Positions 7,820 through 13,912 of a DNA stretch of 23,046 nucleotides are shown here, one piece after another. Position numbers and translations under genes: made by a program. Each line of letters opens with the position of its first letter. The stretch's first letter is position 1. The notes under the pieces were generated by a model that did not search any database, was not told the origin of the DNA, and was given only the letters and a program-made list of their open reading frames with translations. The DNA comes from Cyanobacteria bacterium UBA5018 (GTDB lineage: Bacteria > Cyanobacteriota > Cyanobacteriia > PCC-6307 > Cyanobiaceae): positions 1 to 23,046 of the forward strand of contig DGYA01000013.1 of assembly GCA_002396505.1 (NCBI GenBank). Reading direction: 5' to 3'.

Positions 7820-8059
7820 CTAGCGTCCGAACTGGAGCTTATAGGTCGAGCGTTGGAGCTTATTCCATTCCGCTTGCCGCTGTGCATCCCGTTGCTGGGC
7901 TTCAAACCGTCGCTGCTGTTGTTCCATCTGCCGCTGCTTTTGTTCCATCTGCTGCAGCTGCTGCTGCTGGCAAGACTCTGGAGCGCCATAGCAGAAGGCC
8001 TGGGCAGAGGCTGGAAAGAGTGCAGTGAGCAGGAGGGGAACGAAAATGATGTGCTTCAT
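7820..8059 (-). CDS. Small secreted Gln-rich coiled-coil protein
   Basis: The 79-residue product starts with a clear Sec signal peptide (MKHIIFVPLLLTALFPASAQ, cleavage expected after the following Ala). The mature part, about 58 residues, is dominated by Gln, Arg, Glu and Met (QQQQLQQMEQKQRQMEQQQR) and should form a charged coiled coil; it has two Cys near its N-terminus (FCYGAPESC). The open frame extends upstream to 8122, but the ATG at 8059 gives the signal peptide exactly at the N-terminus. Two adjacent 21-bp repeat units (7911-7931 and 7932-7952) encode part of the Gln-rich stretch. The family is not recognised; a periplasmic or exported helper protein is a guess. Confidence 0.65.
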   Translation of the reverse strand: MKHIIFVPLLLTALFPASAQAFCYGAPESCQQQQLQQMEQKQRQMEQQQRRFEAQQRDAQRQAEWNKLQRSTYKLQFGR

Positions 8060-8659
8060 TTTTGTGATCGAAATGGTTGAGTGGTGTGCCCCGATCCCGC
8101 ATTGGCAGGGGCTGAAGGCCAAAAGAACAACACTCTAAGTCGCGCAGCGGCCAATCCAGGTCTTAACGCAGCAGCCGGTGGTGAACGACCTGTTGGTTTT
8201 TAGTGATCACCCAGTACGCTGAGGTCATGTCAAGGGACAAGGCCCCGCCGAACACTTCAGCGTGGAGGTGTTGGCCGAAAGCAGCCTGAAAACGATTTAC
8301 CGTAGCTCTCCGCTTCGCAACGCAGATAATCCTTGAATTGAGTGGTTTATGAATCGTATGAGCGCGACATGCATTGCCTGCAAGAATCCAGATCTCTATT
8401 GAAAGCACCTACCTTTCTGATGTAATCATCAACCTGTGCATTCGAGGTGAAGCTATAGGGCTTATAGGGTGGAGTTGGTTAGTAACAGAATGCAGATGAC
8501 CTCTGCGGCCAAGAAAGCTCTGTCAATATGCAGAAAATAGTCCTGAATAAAACGAGGCGAATATGGCCCGTCGACATAAGGCCGTCAATAAGCAGATCGG
8601 GGATTCAACCTGCCTATTCACCTGGGCTTTGATCATCAACTCTTTGGATGAGCGATCAG
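8060..8659. other. Island stretch of 600 bp without a convincing gene
   Basis: AT-richer than the chromosomal flanks. One minus-strand frame (8163-8408, GTG start, 81 codons) is open and has a fairly protein-like composition (FGGALSLDMTSAYWVITKN) but no domain, signal or ribosome-binding site that I recognise. It could be a small gene or the decayed tail of one. Nothing else is supported. The promoter for the Gln-rich protein should lie near 8060-8160. Confidence 0.4.
8163..8408 (-). CDS. Possible 81-residue hypothetical protein
   Basis: Weak candidate. The frame is open on the minus strand from a GTG at 8408 to a stop at 8163, between two small secreted-protein genes on the same strand. Composition is plausible for a protein, but no motif, signal peptide or membrane segment is seen, and the start is uncertain. 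It may be a chance frame or a gene remnant. Confidence 0.22.
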   Translation of the reverse strand: MLSIEIWILAGNACRAHTIHKPLNSRIICVAKRRATVNRFQAAFGQHLHAEVFGGALSLDMTSAYWVITKNQQVVHHRLLR

Positions 8660-9124
8660 TCACTGATTCTGTTTGCACCAGCCAACACCCTGCCCGACCT
8701 CTTTATTGGCCTCTAGCCAGAGTGATTCCTTTGCAGCCAGGGCTGTGGGGAATCCCTGTCGCGAGAGAGCTGACAGCAAGATCTCCGATCCTTTTGCGTC
8801 ATCAATTTTTCCTAGCCTTTTCCCGCATATCACGACTGTCATTACACCAATAGTGAACTGATCTGCGTTGGAAAGCGATCGTTCTTTCTCCGCGTCTTTT
8901 TGGATGCCCAGACGATGCATGCAATCCTCGCTTGACCTTTTACCTCTGTCTCTGCACTGGCAGTAATCTTGCATTTGTTCCGCAGAGAACTGTGCCCCGT
9001 ATTTCTGTTGCATGGCTTGCACGCATCCATATGCCCACCACGAATTAGCTTTCGAAGGAGGCGCAAAGCCTGAAATTAGAACAAGGCTGGTAGTAAGGCC
9101 TAAAAGTGGACCTTTGCCAATCAT
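8660..9124 (-). CDS. Secreted six-cysteine protein, unknown family
   Basis: The 154-residue product has an N-terminal signal peptide (MIGKGPLLGLTTSLVLISGF, cleavage likely near APPSKA|NS). The mature protein has exactly six cysteines (residues 34, 55, 57, 68, 100 and 150) in an aromatic and Gln-rich background (NSWWAYGCVQAMQQKYGAQF), a pattern that suits disulfide bonding outside the cytoplasm. The ATG overlaps the stop of the 82-residue gene upstream (9121-9369) by ATGA, so the two are probably translationally coupled. No family is recognised. Exported cargo could alter the cell surface or phage adsorption, but that is speculation. Confidence 0.65.
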   Translation of the reverse strand: MIGKGPLLGLTTSLVLISGFAPPSKANSWWAYGCVQAMQQKYGAQFSAEQMQDYCQCRDRGKRSSEDCMHRLGIQKDAEKERSLSNADQFTIGVMTVVICGKRLGKIDDAKGSEILLSALSRQGFPTALAAKESLWLEANKEVGQGVGWCKQNQ

Positions 9125-9369
9125 GACTCAGAGACCATGTGCACGAAGCATTGTAACCATGCCACGCCCTGCGTAGCCTCTTCAAATTTAGTAGACTGAA
9201 CCCTGCATTTGGAAAGTTGCCCGCTCGTTCTGACGCATCCACCATGGGACATAACCTGATCAAACTGGCGTAGGGCGGGATCCAGCAGGGTGCGACGTAA
9301 GACCGAGTGGCATTTCGGCCAGTCATGCTTCAGTAGGGTGAAGTAATGGTCTACCGCAGTCCAGTTCAT
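9121..9369 (-). CDS. Hypothetical 82-residue protein, coupled to the six-Cys protein
   Basis: The start is ATG at 9369 and the TGA stop overlaps the downstream ATG in the arrangement ATGA (9124-9121), a classic sign of translational coupling and the main reason for accepting this small gene. The product has no signal peptide and no recognisable domain. It holds four Cys and several aromatic residues (MNWTAVDHYFTLLKHDWPKC at its start). It would be the first gene of a minus-strand operon whose promoter is shared divergently with the membrane-anchored gene starting at 9429. Confidence 0.45.
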   Translation of the reverse strand: MNWTAVDHYFTLLKHDWPKCHSVLRRTLLDPALRQFDQVMSHGGCVRTSGQLSKCRVQSTKFEEATQGVAWLQCFVHMVSES

Positions 9370-9428
9370 TGCCAGACAACACCCTCACCCATACCTGCCT
9401 TCATAAGTTCGGCGGTGCCCAGCTCTTT

Positions 9429-10025
9429 ATGGCCCCCTCTTGGACTCCTGACCAGGTGGCGGTCAAGGTCCAGATCGTGGACGTCTTTGCTCTGGAGCTT
9501 GCTACGGGCTACTCAAAGGACCCAGAAGGCAGGCTGCTGCTGAGTTCAGATCCCTCTGTCAGTGCGGGTCGGACCTGGTCATTGGCCCAAGCATGCCAGC
9601 TGGTCCGCAATGACAGGAGGCCCCACCGTTGGGTTGTTCTCCACCGCCACAAGAAGGCCTGGGGTCACTTCTGGGCTGGTGGTGGGTTGGAGCAGTGCAG
9701 GGCAGAACTCACCCAGGCAATGGGTGCTCAGCAAGCAGCAGGAGCAATCGTTCCCGCCACCCCACAAGCCCTTCTGCGCCTGATCTTGGCCCTGGAGGAA
9801 CCAGAGGAAGCGCCTGTACTCCTCTGCGAGGACAAGCACCAAGAGGAATCCTCAGACAGGCAGGAGACTCTGGAAGCGCGTCAGATCTTCCCATGGAAGG
9901 CAGTGGCCCTGACCTCAGCTGTCTGGCTGGCTGCTCTTGCCGTGCTTGGGGTCTCACTCACAAGCCAGATCCACAGGCAGGATCAACGCCTTCAGGAGCT
10001 GATCGAGCGGCTTGATGCCCGGTAG
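9429..10025 (+). CDS. C-terminally membrane-anchored hypothetical protein
   Basis: The 198-residue product from ATG 9429 has a soluble N-terminal region of about 130 residues (containing WSLAQACQLVRNDRRPHRWV), an acidic linker (EEPEEAPVLLCEDKHQEESS) and a single hydrophobic segment near the C-terminus (AVALTSAVWLAALAVLGVSL), followed by a short charged coiled-coil tail (HRQDQRLQELIERLDAR). There is no N-terminal signal peptide, so a single-pass, tail-anchor-like topology with the N-terminal domain inside is expected. An in-frame TTG at 9369 would overlap the divergent gene and is less likely. The function is unknown; it is cargo of the tRNA-Thr element and reads toward attR. Confidence 0.62.
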   Translation: MAPSWTPDQVAVKVQIVDVFALELATGYSKDPEGRLLLSSDPSVSAGRTWSLAQACQLVRNDRRPHRWVVLHRHKKAWGHFWAGGGLEQCRAELTQAMGAQQAAGAIVPATPQALLRLILALEEPEEAPVLLCEDKHQEESSDRQETLEARQIFPWKAVALTSAVWLAALAVLGVSLTSQIHRQDQRLQELIERLDAR

Positions 10026-10056
10026 AACAGCCCGGAACCGATGAGCAGCGATCTGG

Positions 10057-10209
10057 ATGGATGGGGAGGCCCTGAGAAATCTGGAACAAGTTTCCGAAGC
10101 CTCCTACCTCGCCTGTCTGGGCTCGCTTTACCCCCCTTCCGGGGTGGCGATCTGGATCTATCGGGAGCCAATGCACCTGGCCTGCTCTTACCGCCAGTGC
10201 TGCCGTTGA
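10057..10209 (+). CDS. Possible 50-residue protein downstream of the membrane-anchored gene
   Basis: A short frame (ATG 10057, TGA 10207-10209) starts 31 bp after the preceding stop. It encodes a natural-looking sequence, MDGEALRNLEQVSEASYLAC, followed by LGSLYPPSGVAIWIYREP and ending in a Cys-rich tail (ACSYRQCCR). A longer overlapping frame (10041-10283) is rich in Ser, Leu and Pro like a shadow frame, so the 50-residue reading is preferred. Without homologues this stays tentative. Confidence 0.35.
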   Translation: MDGEALRNLEQVSEASYLACLGSLYPPSGVAIWIYREPMHLACSYRQCCR

Positions 10210-10502
10210 GGTCCAACTCCAAGCTGGCTTATGGACCAGTAAAGCCATTCAGACCTGAGAGCCTTTGCCACATCTGGGGCTGAATCTGCAGACCTTTTCA
10301 TTGATCAACGAGATCGATAAACGAATCTACCCAGAACCCAGCTTGCATTCATGGGGCAGGGCAGGAAGCCTCTATGTTCCGTTTTGTTGCAAGTCAGTGC
10401 CTTTAGGGCCTGCCTGCGAGTTTGTCACCGCGTTTGCCAATGCTTGATCAACGATCCCTCGGAACCCTTGCAGCGACTGACTTCTGGGCCGCCAGGGCAC
10501 AA
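10210..10502. other. Right-end island non-coding region
   Basis: No supported gene in about 290 bp. It holds the arm-type repeat at 10416-10440 and leads into attR. Short ORFs here look like chance frames. Confidence 0.5.
10416..10440 (+). promoter_or_regulatory. Candidate integrase arm-type site, right end
   Basis: This 25-bp sequence matches the left-end site at 2927-2951 at 20 of 25 positions in the same orientation and ends 62 bp before attR. Like the left copy it contains two GTTT-centred half-units 12 bp apart. Paired sites just inside both ends fit integrase or excisionase arm binding. Confidence 0.45.
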
Positions 10503-10544
10503 GTAAAGCGAAGGCCATCGGTTCAAATCCGTTAGCCGGCTTCC
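10503..10544 (+). repeat. attR: 42-bp copy of the tRNA-Thr 3' end
   Basis: Identical to 2806-2847, including the two non-pairing tRNA positions. It lacks the tRNA 5' half, so it is a displaced tRNA fragment and not a functional tRNA. It marks the right junction with the chromosome. Confidence 0.95.
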
Positions 10545-10549
10545 AACTG

Positions 10550-10592
10550 GATCCCCCGCCCTGGACAACCAGTGCTTGCCCAGGGCGGGATC
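10550..10592. promoter_or_regulatory. Stem-loop just beyond attR
   Basis: GCCCTGG (10558-10564) pairs with CCAGGGC (10580-10586), and GATCCC (10550-10555) pairs with GGGATC (10587-10592) across a 2-nt bulge. Before integration this hairpin would have lain directly after the tRNA-Thr gene, so it may be the original tRNA 3' structure or terminator. No T-run follows. Confidence 0.4.
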
Positions 10593-10679
10593 AATCAACT
10601 GCCAGCCTTTGCGGCGCCAGCCGAACTGCGCTCGGGGCTGGCTGATTTCTAATGGCTGCTGGTAGTTGGCTGGCAGCGG

Positions 10680-10793
10680 CCAGCTGCGGCAACAGCCAAC
10701 TGGGCAACAGCCCTCAACAGCAGCTGCGGTTGGCGGCAACAGCCCTCAACCGGAGCTGGCCCTTGGCGGCAACAGCCATCAACCGAAGCGGCC
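10680..10793. repeat. Degenerate GGCAACAGCC repeat cluster
   Basis: Four copies of the core GCAACAGCC occur here. The last two are part of longer units beginning TTGGCGGCAACAGCC at 10730-10762 and 10763-10793 (33 and 31 bp). It is non-coding chromosomal sequence upstream of the secreted protein at 10839. The 294-bp stretch 10545-10838 holds only this and the hairpin. Confidence 0.75.
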
Positions 10794-10838
10794 AAAACCG
10801 GCCTACCGTGAAGCATTGCCGCACCGGCATAGCAGCAG

Positions 10839-11363
10839 ATGATTCAGCGAAGCTCCCCTACCACAGCCATAGCCGCAACCACAGCCGCAGCTACAGCAAT
10901 AGCCGCCATCGCCGCAAGTTTGACGCTAAATGGTTTAGCCCTAGCAGCTCCGATCGACACCATTCCGAGCTCATGCCTGAAAACGACAGTGGCGAAGAGA
11001 GAATTCGGTCAAGTTGTTCGTCATGCCGATATGCTGGCAATCGATCCTCGTAATCAGCTGGGCAAACAGGTGTTTCTTGGCCTTGGCAATGGGCTGAAAT
11101 TAGAGCTGAATGAAGATAGCTCAGATGTCACTTTCTTTGGTAATTACGCCATCGGTCATCAAGTTGAGGTCTGCACCACTGCTGGTGCCACAGCCCGAAC
11201 AGTTTCCCGGGTACATGCCAGGGCAATTGTTGGCTCCAGTCAAGCCAAGCTGCCTATTCCCCGCCTAGGCGCAGCGCCTGTGCTGGCCTTCAGCATTGCT
11301 GACCGGGTTACCGGCACCTATGGCCAGGCTCAACTCACCAGCCATGTATTCTCCGCTATATAA
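10839..11363 (+). CDS. Secreted hypothetical protein
   Basis: The 174-residue product begins with an Ala/Thr-rich signal peptide (about 1-37, including AATAIAAIAASLTLNGLALA) with likely cleavage at ALA|AP. The mature part (about 137 residues) has two Cys (SSCLKTTV and VEVCTTAG) and no motif that I recognise; it looks like a small beta-rich periplasmic or extracellular domain. The signal peptide is encoded by imperfect GCC/ACAGCC-type repeats, in keeping with the repeat-rich sequence just upstream. It is the first chromosomal gene after attR. The function is unknown. Confidence 0.6.
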   Translation: MIQRSSPTTAIAATTAAATAIAAIAASLTLNGLALAAPIDTIPSSCLKTTVAKREFGQVVRHADMLAIDPRNQLGKQVFLGLGNGLKLELNEDSSDVTFFGNYAIGHQVEVCTTAGATARTVSRVHARAIVGSSQAKLPIPRLGAAPVLAFSIADRVTGTYGQAQLTSHVFSAI

Positions 11364-11458
11364 ATTCTGTTAGCTGAGTCCATCTTGGTCGCTGGGCCGC
11401 AGCGTCAGGGCGGCCCTGGCAAGCTGGCCGCAGCGTCAGCACCAGGCAAGCCTTGGAC

Positions 11459-12073
11459 ATGTCCGCCTCTACATCTACATCTCCACCTCCACCTCTACAT
11501 CTGTTTGTGCCTATAAATATAAACCCAAATCTAAATCATAATCTAAATCTGATTATGCCTCTATCTCTGCTATTGGCTGGTCTGGTTTTGGCTTCTAGTG
11601 GTCCGGCCCTGGGAGATCCAGTCGCCGCAACCCTGCCAGCGGAACTTGAGCCGCTGCGCATAGCGCTGGAACGCCATGGCTTTCGGGTGTTGCTGCAGCC
11701 CCCGCCCCGGGCCGGAACCTACGGTCTATTTGAATCTCGTAGTAAGCGCCTGTGGATTGCACCGGTGAGCTTTGATCTCGGCATCGGCCGCCATACCTTT
11801 CTGCATGAAGCGGCCCATGCCGCCCAGAGCTGTCCGGCCGGCAAGCTCACCCCCATCGGTTGGAAGCTGCCGCTCAATCCCGTAGTGGCCCAAGAGATCC
11901 AGGGCATCACCACTCAGCACTATCACTTCAATACCTGGCCCCTGGAGCGGGAAGCATTTGCCGTTCAGGGCCAACCCAACGCCATGGCCCTGATCATTCG
12001 CGCTCTCGATCAACGCTGCCGTCCAATAAAAGCCAGGCCAACAGGGCCAACAACAGCCAGGGCAGGGCGATGA
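11459..12073 (+). CDS. Secreted HEAAH-motif (zinc-peptidase-like) protein
   Basis: The key feature is HTFLHEAAHAAQSC, containing the HExxH zinc-binding motif (His and His around a catalytic Glu), in a protein of about 204 residues. A candidate third ligand is in the PLEREAFAVQ segment. A hydrophobic signal-like segment, MPLSLLLAGLVLASSGPALG, begins at an internal ATG (11555). The frame is open upstream through low-complexity sequence (STSTSPPPP and NPNLNHNLNL) encoded by 6- and 10-bp repeats, so the start could be TTG 11453, ATG 11459 or ATG 11555; the last gives the cleanest signal peptide. The substrate is unknown and the peptidase role is inferred from the motif. The 3' end overlaps the convergent small membrane-protein gene by 80 bp. 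Confidence 0.65.
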   Translation: MSASTSTSPPPPLHLFVPININPNLNHNLNLIMPLSLLLAGLVLASSGPALGDPVAATLPAELEPLRIALERHGFRVLLQPPPRAGTYGLFESRSKRLWIAPVSFDLGIGRHTFLHEAAHAAQSCPAGKLTPIGWKLPLNPVVAQEIQGITTQHYHFNTWPLEREAFAVQGQPNAMALIIRALDQRCRPIKARPTGPTTARAGR

Positions 12074-12179
12074 GCTGCAGCAGCCATTGGCCCACCTGCA
12101 ACAGCGGTTCCACCAGCCAGTGATAGCTCGAAAGCGTCACTGCCAGTAATAGCAACAGCAAAACCATCAGAACAGCCAC
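11994..12179 (-). CDS. Small two-helix membrane protein
   Basis: The 61-residue product is almost wholly hydrophobic: LMVLLLLLLAVTLSSYHWLV, then a short amphipathic turn (EPLLQVGQW), then LLQLIALPWLLLALLAWLLL and a charged tail (DGSVDRERE). This predicts two transmembrane helices. The GTG at 12179 lies 3 bp after the tsaC stop, so it is the last gene of the thioesterase-dprA-prmC-tsaC run. An ATG four codons in is an alternative start. Similar small membrane proteins next to tsaC are, as I recall, found in picocyanobacteria; the function is unknown. Confidence 0.65.
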   Translation of the reverse strand: MAVLMVLLLLLLAVTLSSYHWLVEPLLQVGQWLLQLIALPWLLLALLAWLLLDGSVDRERE

Positions 12180-12182
12180 TGA

Positions 12183-12962
12183 TCAGGAAGGTTCATCTAG
12201 AGACTTGATAACCAAGCCAGCTTTGTTAATTGCGGTTGCCAATTGGGCTGGCAAAGCGTCGCCGCGCAACAGCTGCCAGCTCCCCTCTCGCCAGGCCAGC
12301 ACCCTGCTGGCGATGCCAGCGCCGGCCGGCCAGGGCAGCGGCCCCAGCAGCGGCAACTGCGGGAAAATGGCGCTGGCTTCAGCCGCGTTGCTCGCCGCCT
12401 GCTCTCCGGAGCGATTGATGCTCGTGGTAGCCAGCGGCCCGCTCAGCCGCAACAGCTCCCGGGCGGCGGCGCAGGCTGGAATGCGCAGCCCCAGGTTGCC
12501 GCCGCCTGGATGCAGCGCCTCGGCCCAACTACCGCTGGCCGGCAGTACCAGGGTGACGGCCCCCGGCCAAACGGCAGCAGCCAGCTGTAGCCATTCCGCT
12601 CGCCAAGGCAGGCCCAGCACATCCCGCAACTGCTGAGTATCGGCAGCCATCAGGATCAAGGGCTTGTCGGCTGGTCGCTGCTTCAGGTGCCAGATCTGGG
12701 CCGCGTCCGGGGGGCGAGCCGCCAGAGCCGGCAGGGTGTCGGTGGGAAACATCACCGCGCCACCGCTGGCCAGCCTGGCGGCCAGCTCGGGGGCATTCAA
12801 CACAAACCCGGAGCTCCCAGCAAGAGATTCAGATATGGGCTCAGACATAGAAACAGATATCGGGCCAGGCATTGCACTAGAAACCGGGCCAGAACTAGAG
12901 CTAGAGCTAGAAATAGGACCACACATAGAATCAAATATCGGGCCAGAAATGGGGCCAGACAT
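12183..12962 (-). CDS. tsaC: L-threonylcarbamoyladenylate synthase (TsaC/YrdC/Sua5 family)
   Basis: The enzyme makes threonylcarbamoyl-AMP from threonine, bicarbonate and ATP for the t6A37 modification of ANN-decoding tRNAs. Diagnostic segments are VMFPTDTLPALAARP, HLKQRPADKPLILMA (the KRP..KPL nucleotide/threonine pocket), AAVWPGAVTLVLP, LGLRIPAC and TTSINRSGEQA. The first 52 residues are an odd low-complexity extension built from GPIS/SxSx repeats (such as MSGPISGPIFDSMCGPIS) and are absent from normal TsaC proteins. ATG 12962 overlaps the prmC stop by one base (TGATG), implying coupling; a TTG one codon upstream is possible. It is a single-domain short type without the Sua5 C-terminal domain. 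Confidence 0.93.
   Translation of the reverse strand: MSGPISGPIFDSMCGPISSSSSSSGPVSSAMPGPISVSMSEPISESLAGSSGFVLNAPELAARLASGGAVMFPTDTLPALAARPPDAAQIWHLKQRPADKPLILMAADTQQLRDVLGLPWRAEWLQLAAAVWPGAVTLVLPASGSWAEALHPGGGNLGLRIPACAAARELLRLSGPLATTSINRSGEQAASNAAEASAIFPQLPLLGPLPWPAGAGIASRVLAWREGSWQLLRGDALPAQLATAINKAGLVIKSLDEPS
12826..12961. repeat. Degenerate hexamer-type repeats encoding the TsaC N-terminal extension
   Basis: Repeated short units such as GGGCCAG, AGATATCGGGCC and the perfect hexamer run AGAGCTAGAGCTAG occupy the start of tsaC and encode a Ser/Gly/Pro/Ile-rich extension. The array begins directly at the prmC-tsaC boundary. Confidence 0.75.
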
Positions 12963-13903
12963 CAATTAATCGGGCGACGGGCTGAGGCAAAGCGTAGAGT
13001 TCCCTCCAGATCGCCGTGGCCACAGACAGCCTCCAGGCCGGCCTGGCGTAGCAGGGCGAGCACCGCCGAGCTCTGGTCGTGGTGGTGTTCCAGCAGTAGC
13101 AGGCCCCCAGGCGCCAAGTGCACCGAGGCGCCGGCCACGATTGAACGGATCGCATCCAGTCCATCGGCGCCGCCATCGAGCGCCATGGCCGGCTCGTGAT
13201 CCCGCACCAGGGGCTCCAGCTGTCGCCACACCGCCGTAGGGATGTAGGGAGGATTGGCCACCACCAGCTCCAGCAACCCTCGCTGGGCCGCCAGCGGCTG
13301 CCACCAGCTGCCGCAAATGGTCTGCACCCGATCGCCCAGGCCGGCAGCCACCAGGTTGGCGCCCGCCTGGGCGAGGGCGTGGCGGCTGAGATCCACGGCA
13401 AAGCCCCTGCTCTCTGGCCACAAACCCGCCAGGGCCACGGCCAGGCAACCCGAGCCGGTGCCCAGATCGGCCCAGCTGGCCGGGGGCCGTGGCCTGATAA
13501 GCAGCTGTTGCGATATCAACAGCCGTTGCGGGTGCAGCAGCCGTTGCGGGAACAGCAATTGCTGGGCCAAATCAACTAACAACTCGGTCTCGGCGCGGGG
13601 AATCAGCACGCCGGGAGCCACCGCCAGCTCCAGGTCTCGCCAGGGACAGCGACCCACCAGATATTGCAGCGGTTCATCGGTTTCCAGGTGGCGTTGCCAG
13701 AGGGCGGCCAGGGCTTGGCAGGAAAGCCGCAACTCCAGGCTGCGCTCTGGATGGAGCCTCACCGCCTGCAGCGCCTGCCAACCCAGGCCACCGGCCAGAT
13801 CGATCAGCCAGTCGAGATCCGCTGGCCGGCCGCCAGCTTTGAGCAGGCTGCGCCGCCAGCGCAGCAACTGCTCGCCGCTGAGACGCTCGCCTCGGGATTC
13901 CAT
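12962..13903 (-). CDS. prmC: Release factor glutamine methyltransferase PrmC (HemK)
   Basis: PrmC N5-methylates the GGQ glutamine of peptide release factors using S-adenosylmethionine (SAM). The 313-residue protein has the N-terminal helical domain (1-105), including PLQYLVGRCPWRDLELAVAP and VLIPRAETELLVD, the SAM-binding motif DLGTGSGCLAVALA (146-159) and the catalytic NPPY at 217-220. An in-frame insert of three 6-residue repeats, (F/H)PQRLL-like, sits at about 115-135, between the two domains, encoded by 18-bp units. The ATG at 13903 is 9 bp after the dprA stop, in the same operon. The insert is in a linker and probably tolerated. Confidence 0.96.
   Translation of the reverse strand: MESRGERLSGEQLLRWRRSLLKAGGRPADLDWLIDLAGGLGWQALQAVRLHPERSLELRLSCQALAALWQRHLETDEPLQYLVGRCPWRDLELAVAPGVLIPRAETELLVDLAQQLLFPQRLLHPQRLLISQQLLIRPRPPASWADLGTGSGCLAVALAGLWPESRGFAVDLSRHALAQAGANLVAAGLGDRVQTICGSWWQPLAAQRGLLELVVANPPYIPTAVWRQLEPLVRDHEPAMALDGGADGLDAIRSIVAGASVHLAPGGLLLLEHHHDQSSAVLALLRQAGLEAVCGHGDLEGTLRFASARRPIN
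13503..13556. repeat. Three 18-bp tandem units inside prmC
   Basis: Units at 13503-13520, 13521-13538 and 13539-13556 share the core AGCCGTTGCGGG; the last two differ at two bases. The 18-bp period keeps the frame and inserts a 6-residue repeat between the PrmC domains. Confidence 0.88.
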
Positions 13904-13912
13904 GCCTGGAGA

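Larger units (their letters stand above)
2848..10502. mobile_element. tRNA-Thr integrative element (genomic island), about 7.7 kb
   Basis: The element lies between perfect 42-bp att repeats. It has a tyrosine integrase next to attL, an IS3 transposase remnant, a large helicase-like ATPase, a minus-strand cluster of small genes including two secreted proteins, and a divergent membrane-anchored protein. The interior is visibly less GC-rich than the flanks and has much longer non-coding stretches than the surrounding tightly packed chromosome. No capsid, terminase, tail, conjugation or restriction genes are recognisable. The design (tRNA site, tyrosine recombinase at one end, helicase, small cargo) resembles picocyanobacterial tycheposons or phage satellites; that assignment is inference. 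The broken integrase suggests it can no longer move by itself if the frameshift is real. Confidence 0.9.

Noticed and set aside
8563..8853. 96-codon plus-strand frame
   Set aside because: It overlaps the signal-peptide six-Cys gene on the other strand and shows no domain or convincing start region.
10041..10283. 80-codon plus-strand frame near the island right end
   Set aside because: Its Ser/Leu/Pro-rich composition is typical of a shadow frame; the overlapping 50-residue frame reads more like a protein.
10503..10544. Second tRNA-Thr gene
   Set aside because: Only the anticodon-to-3' part is present, without acceptor 5' strand or D-arm; it is attR.
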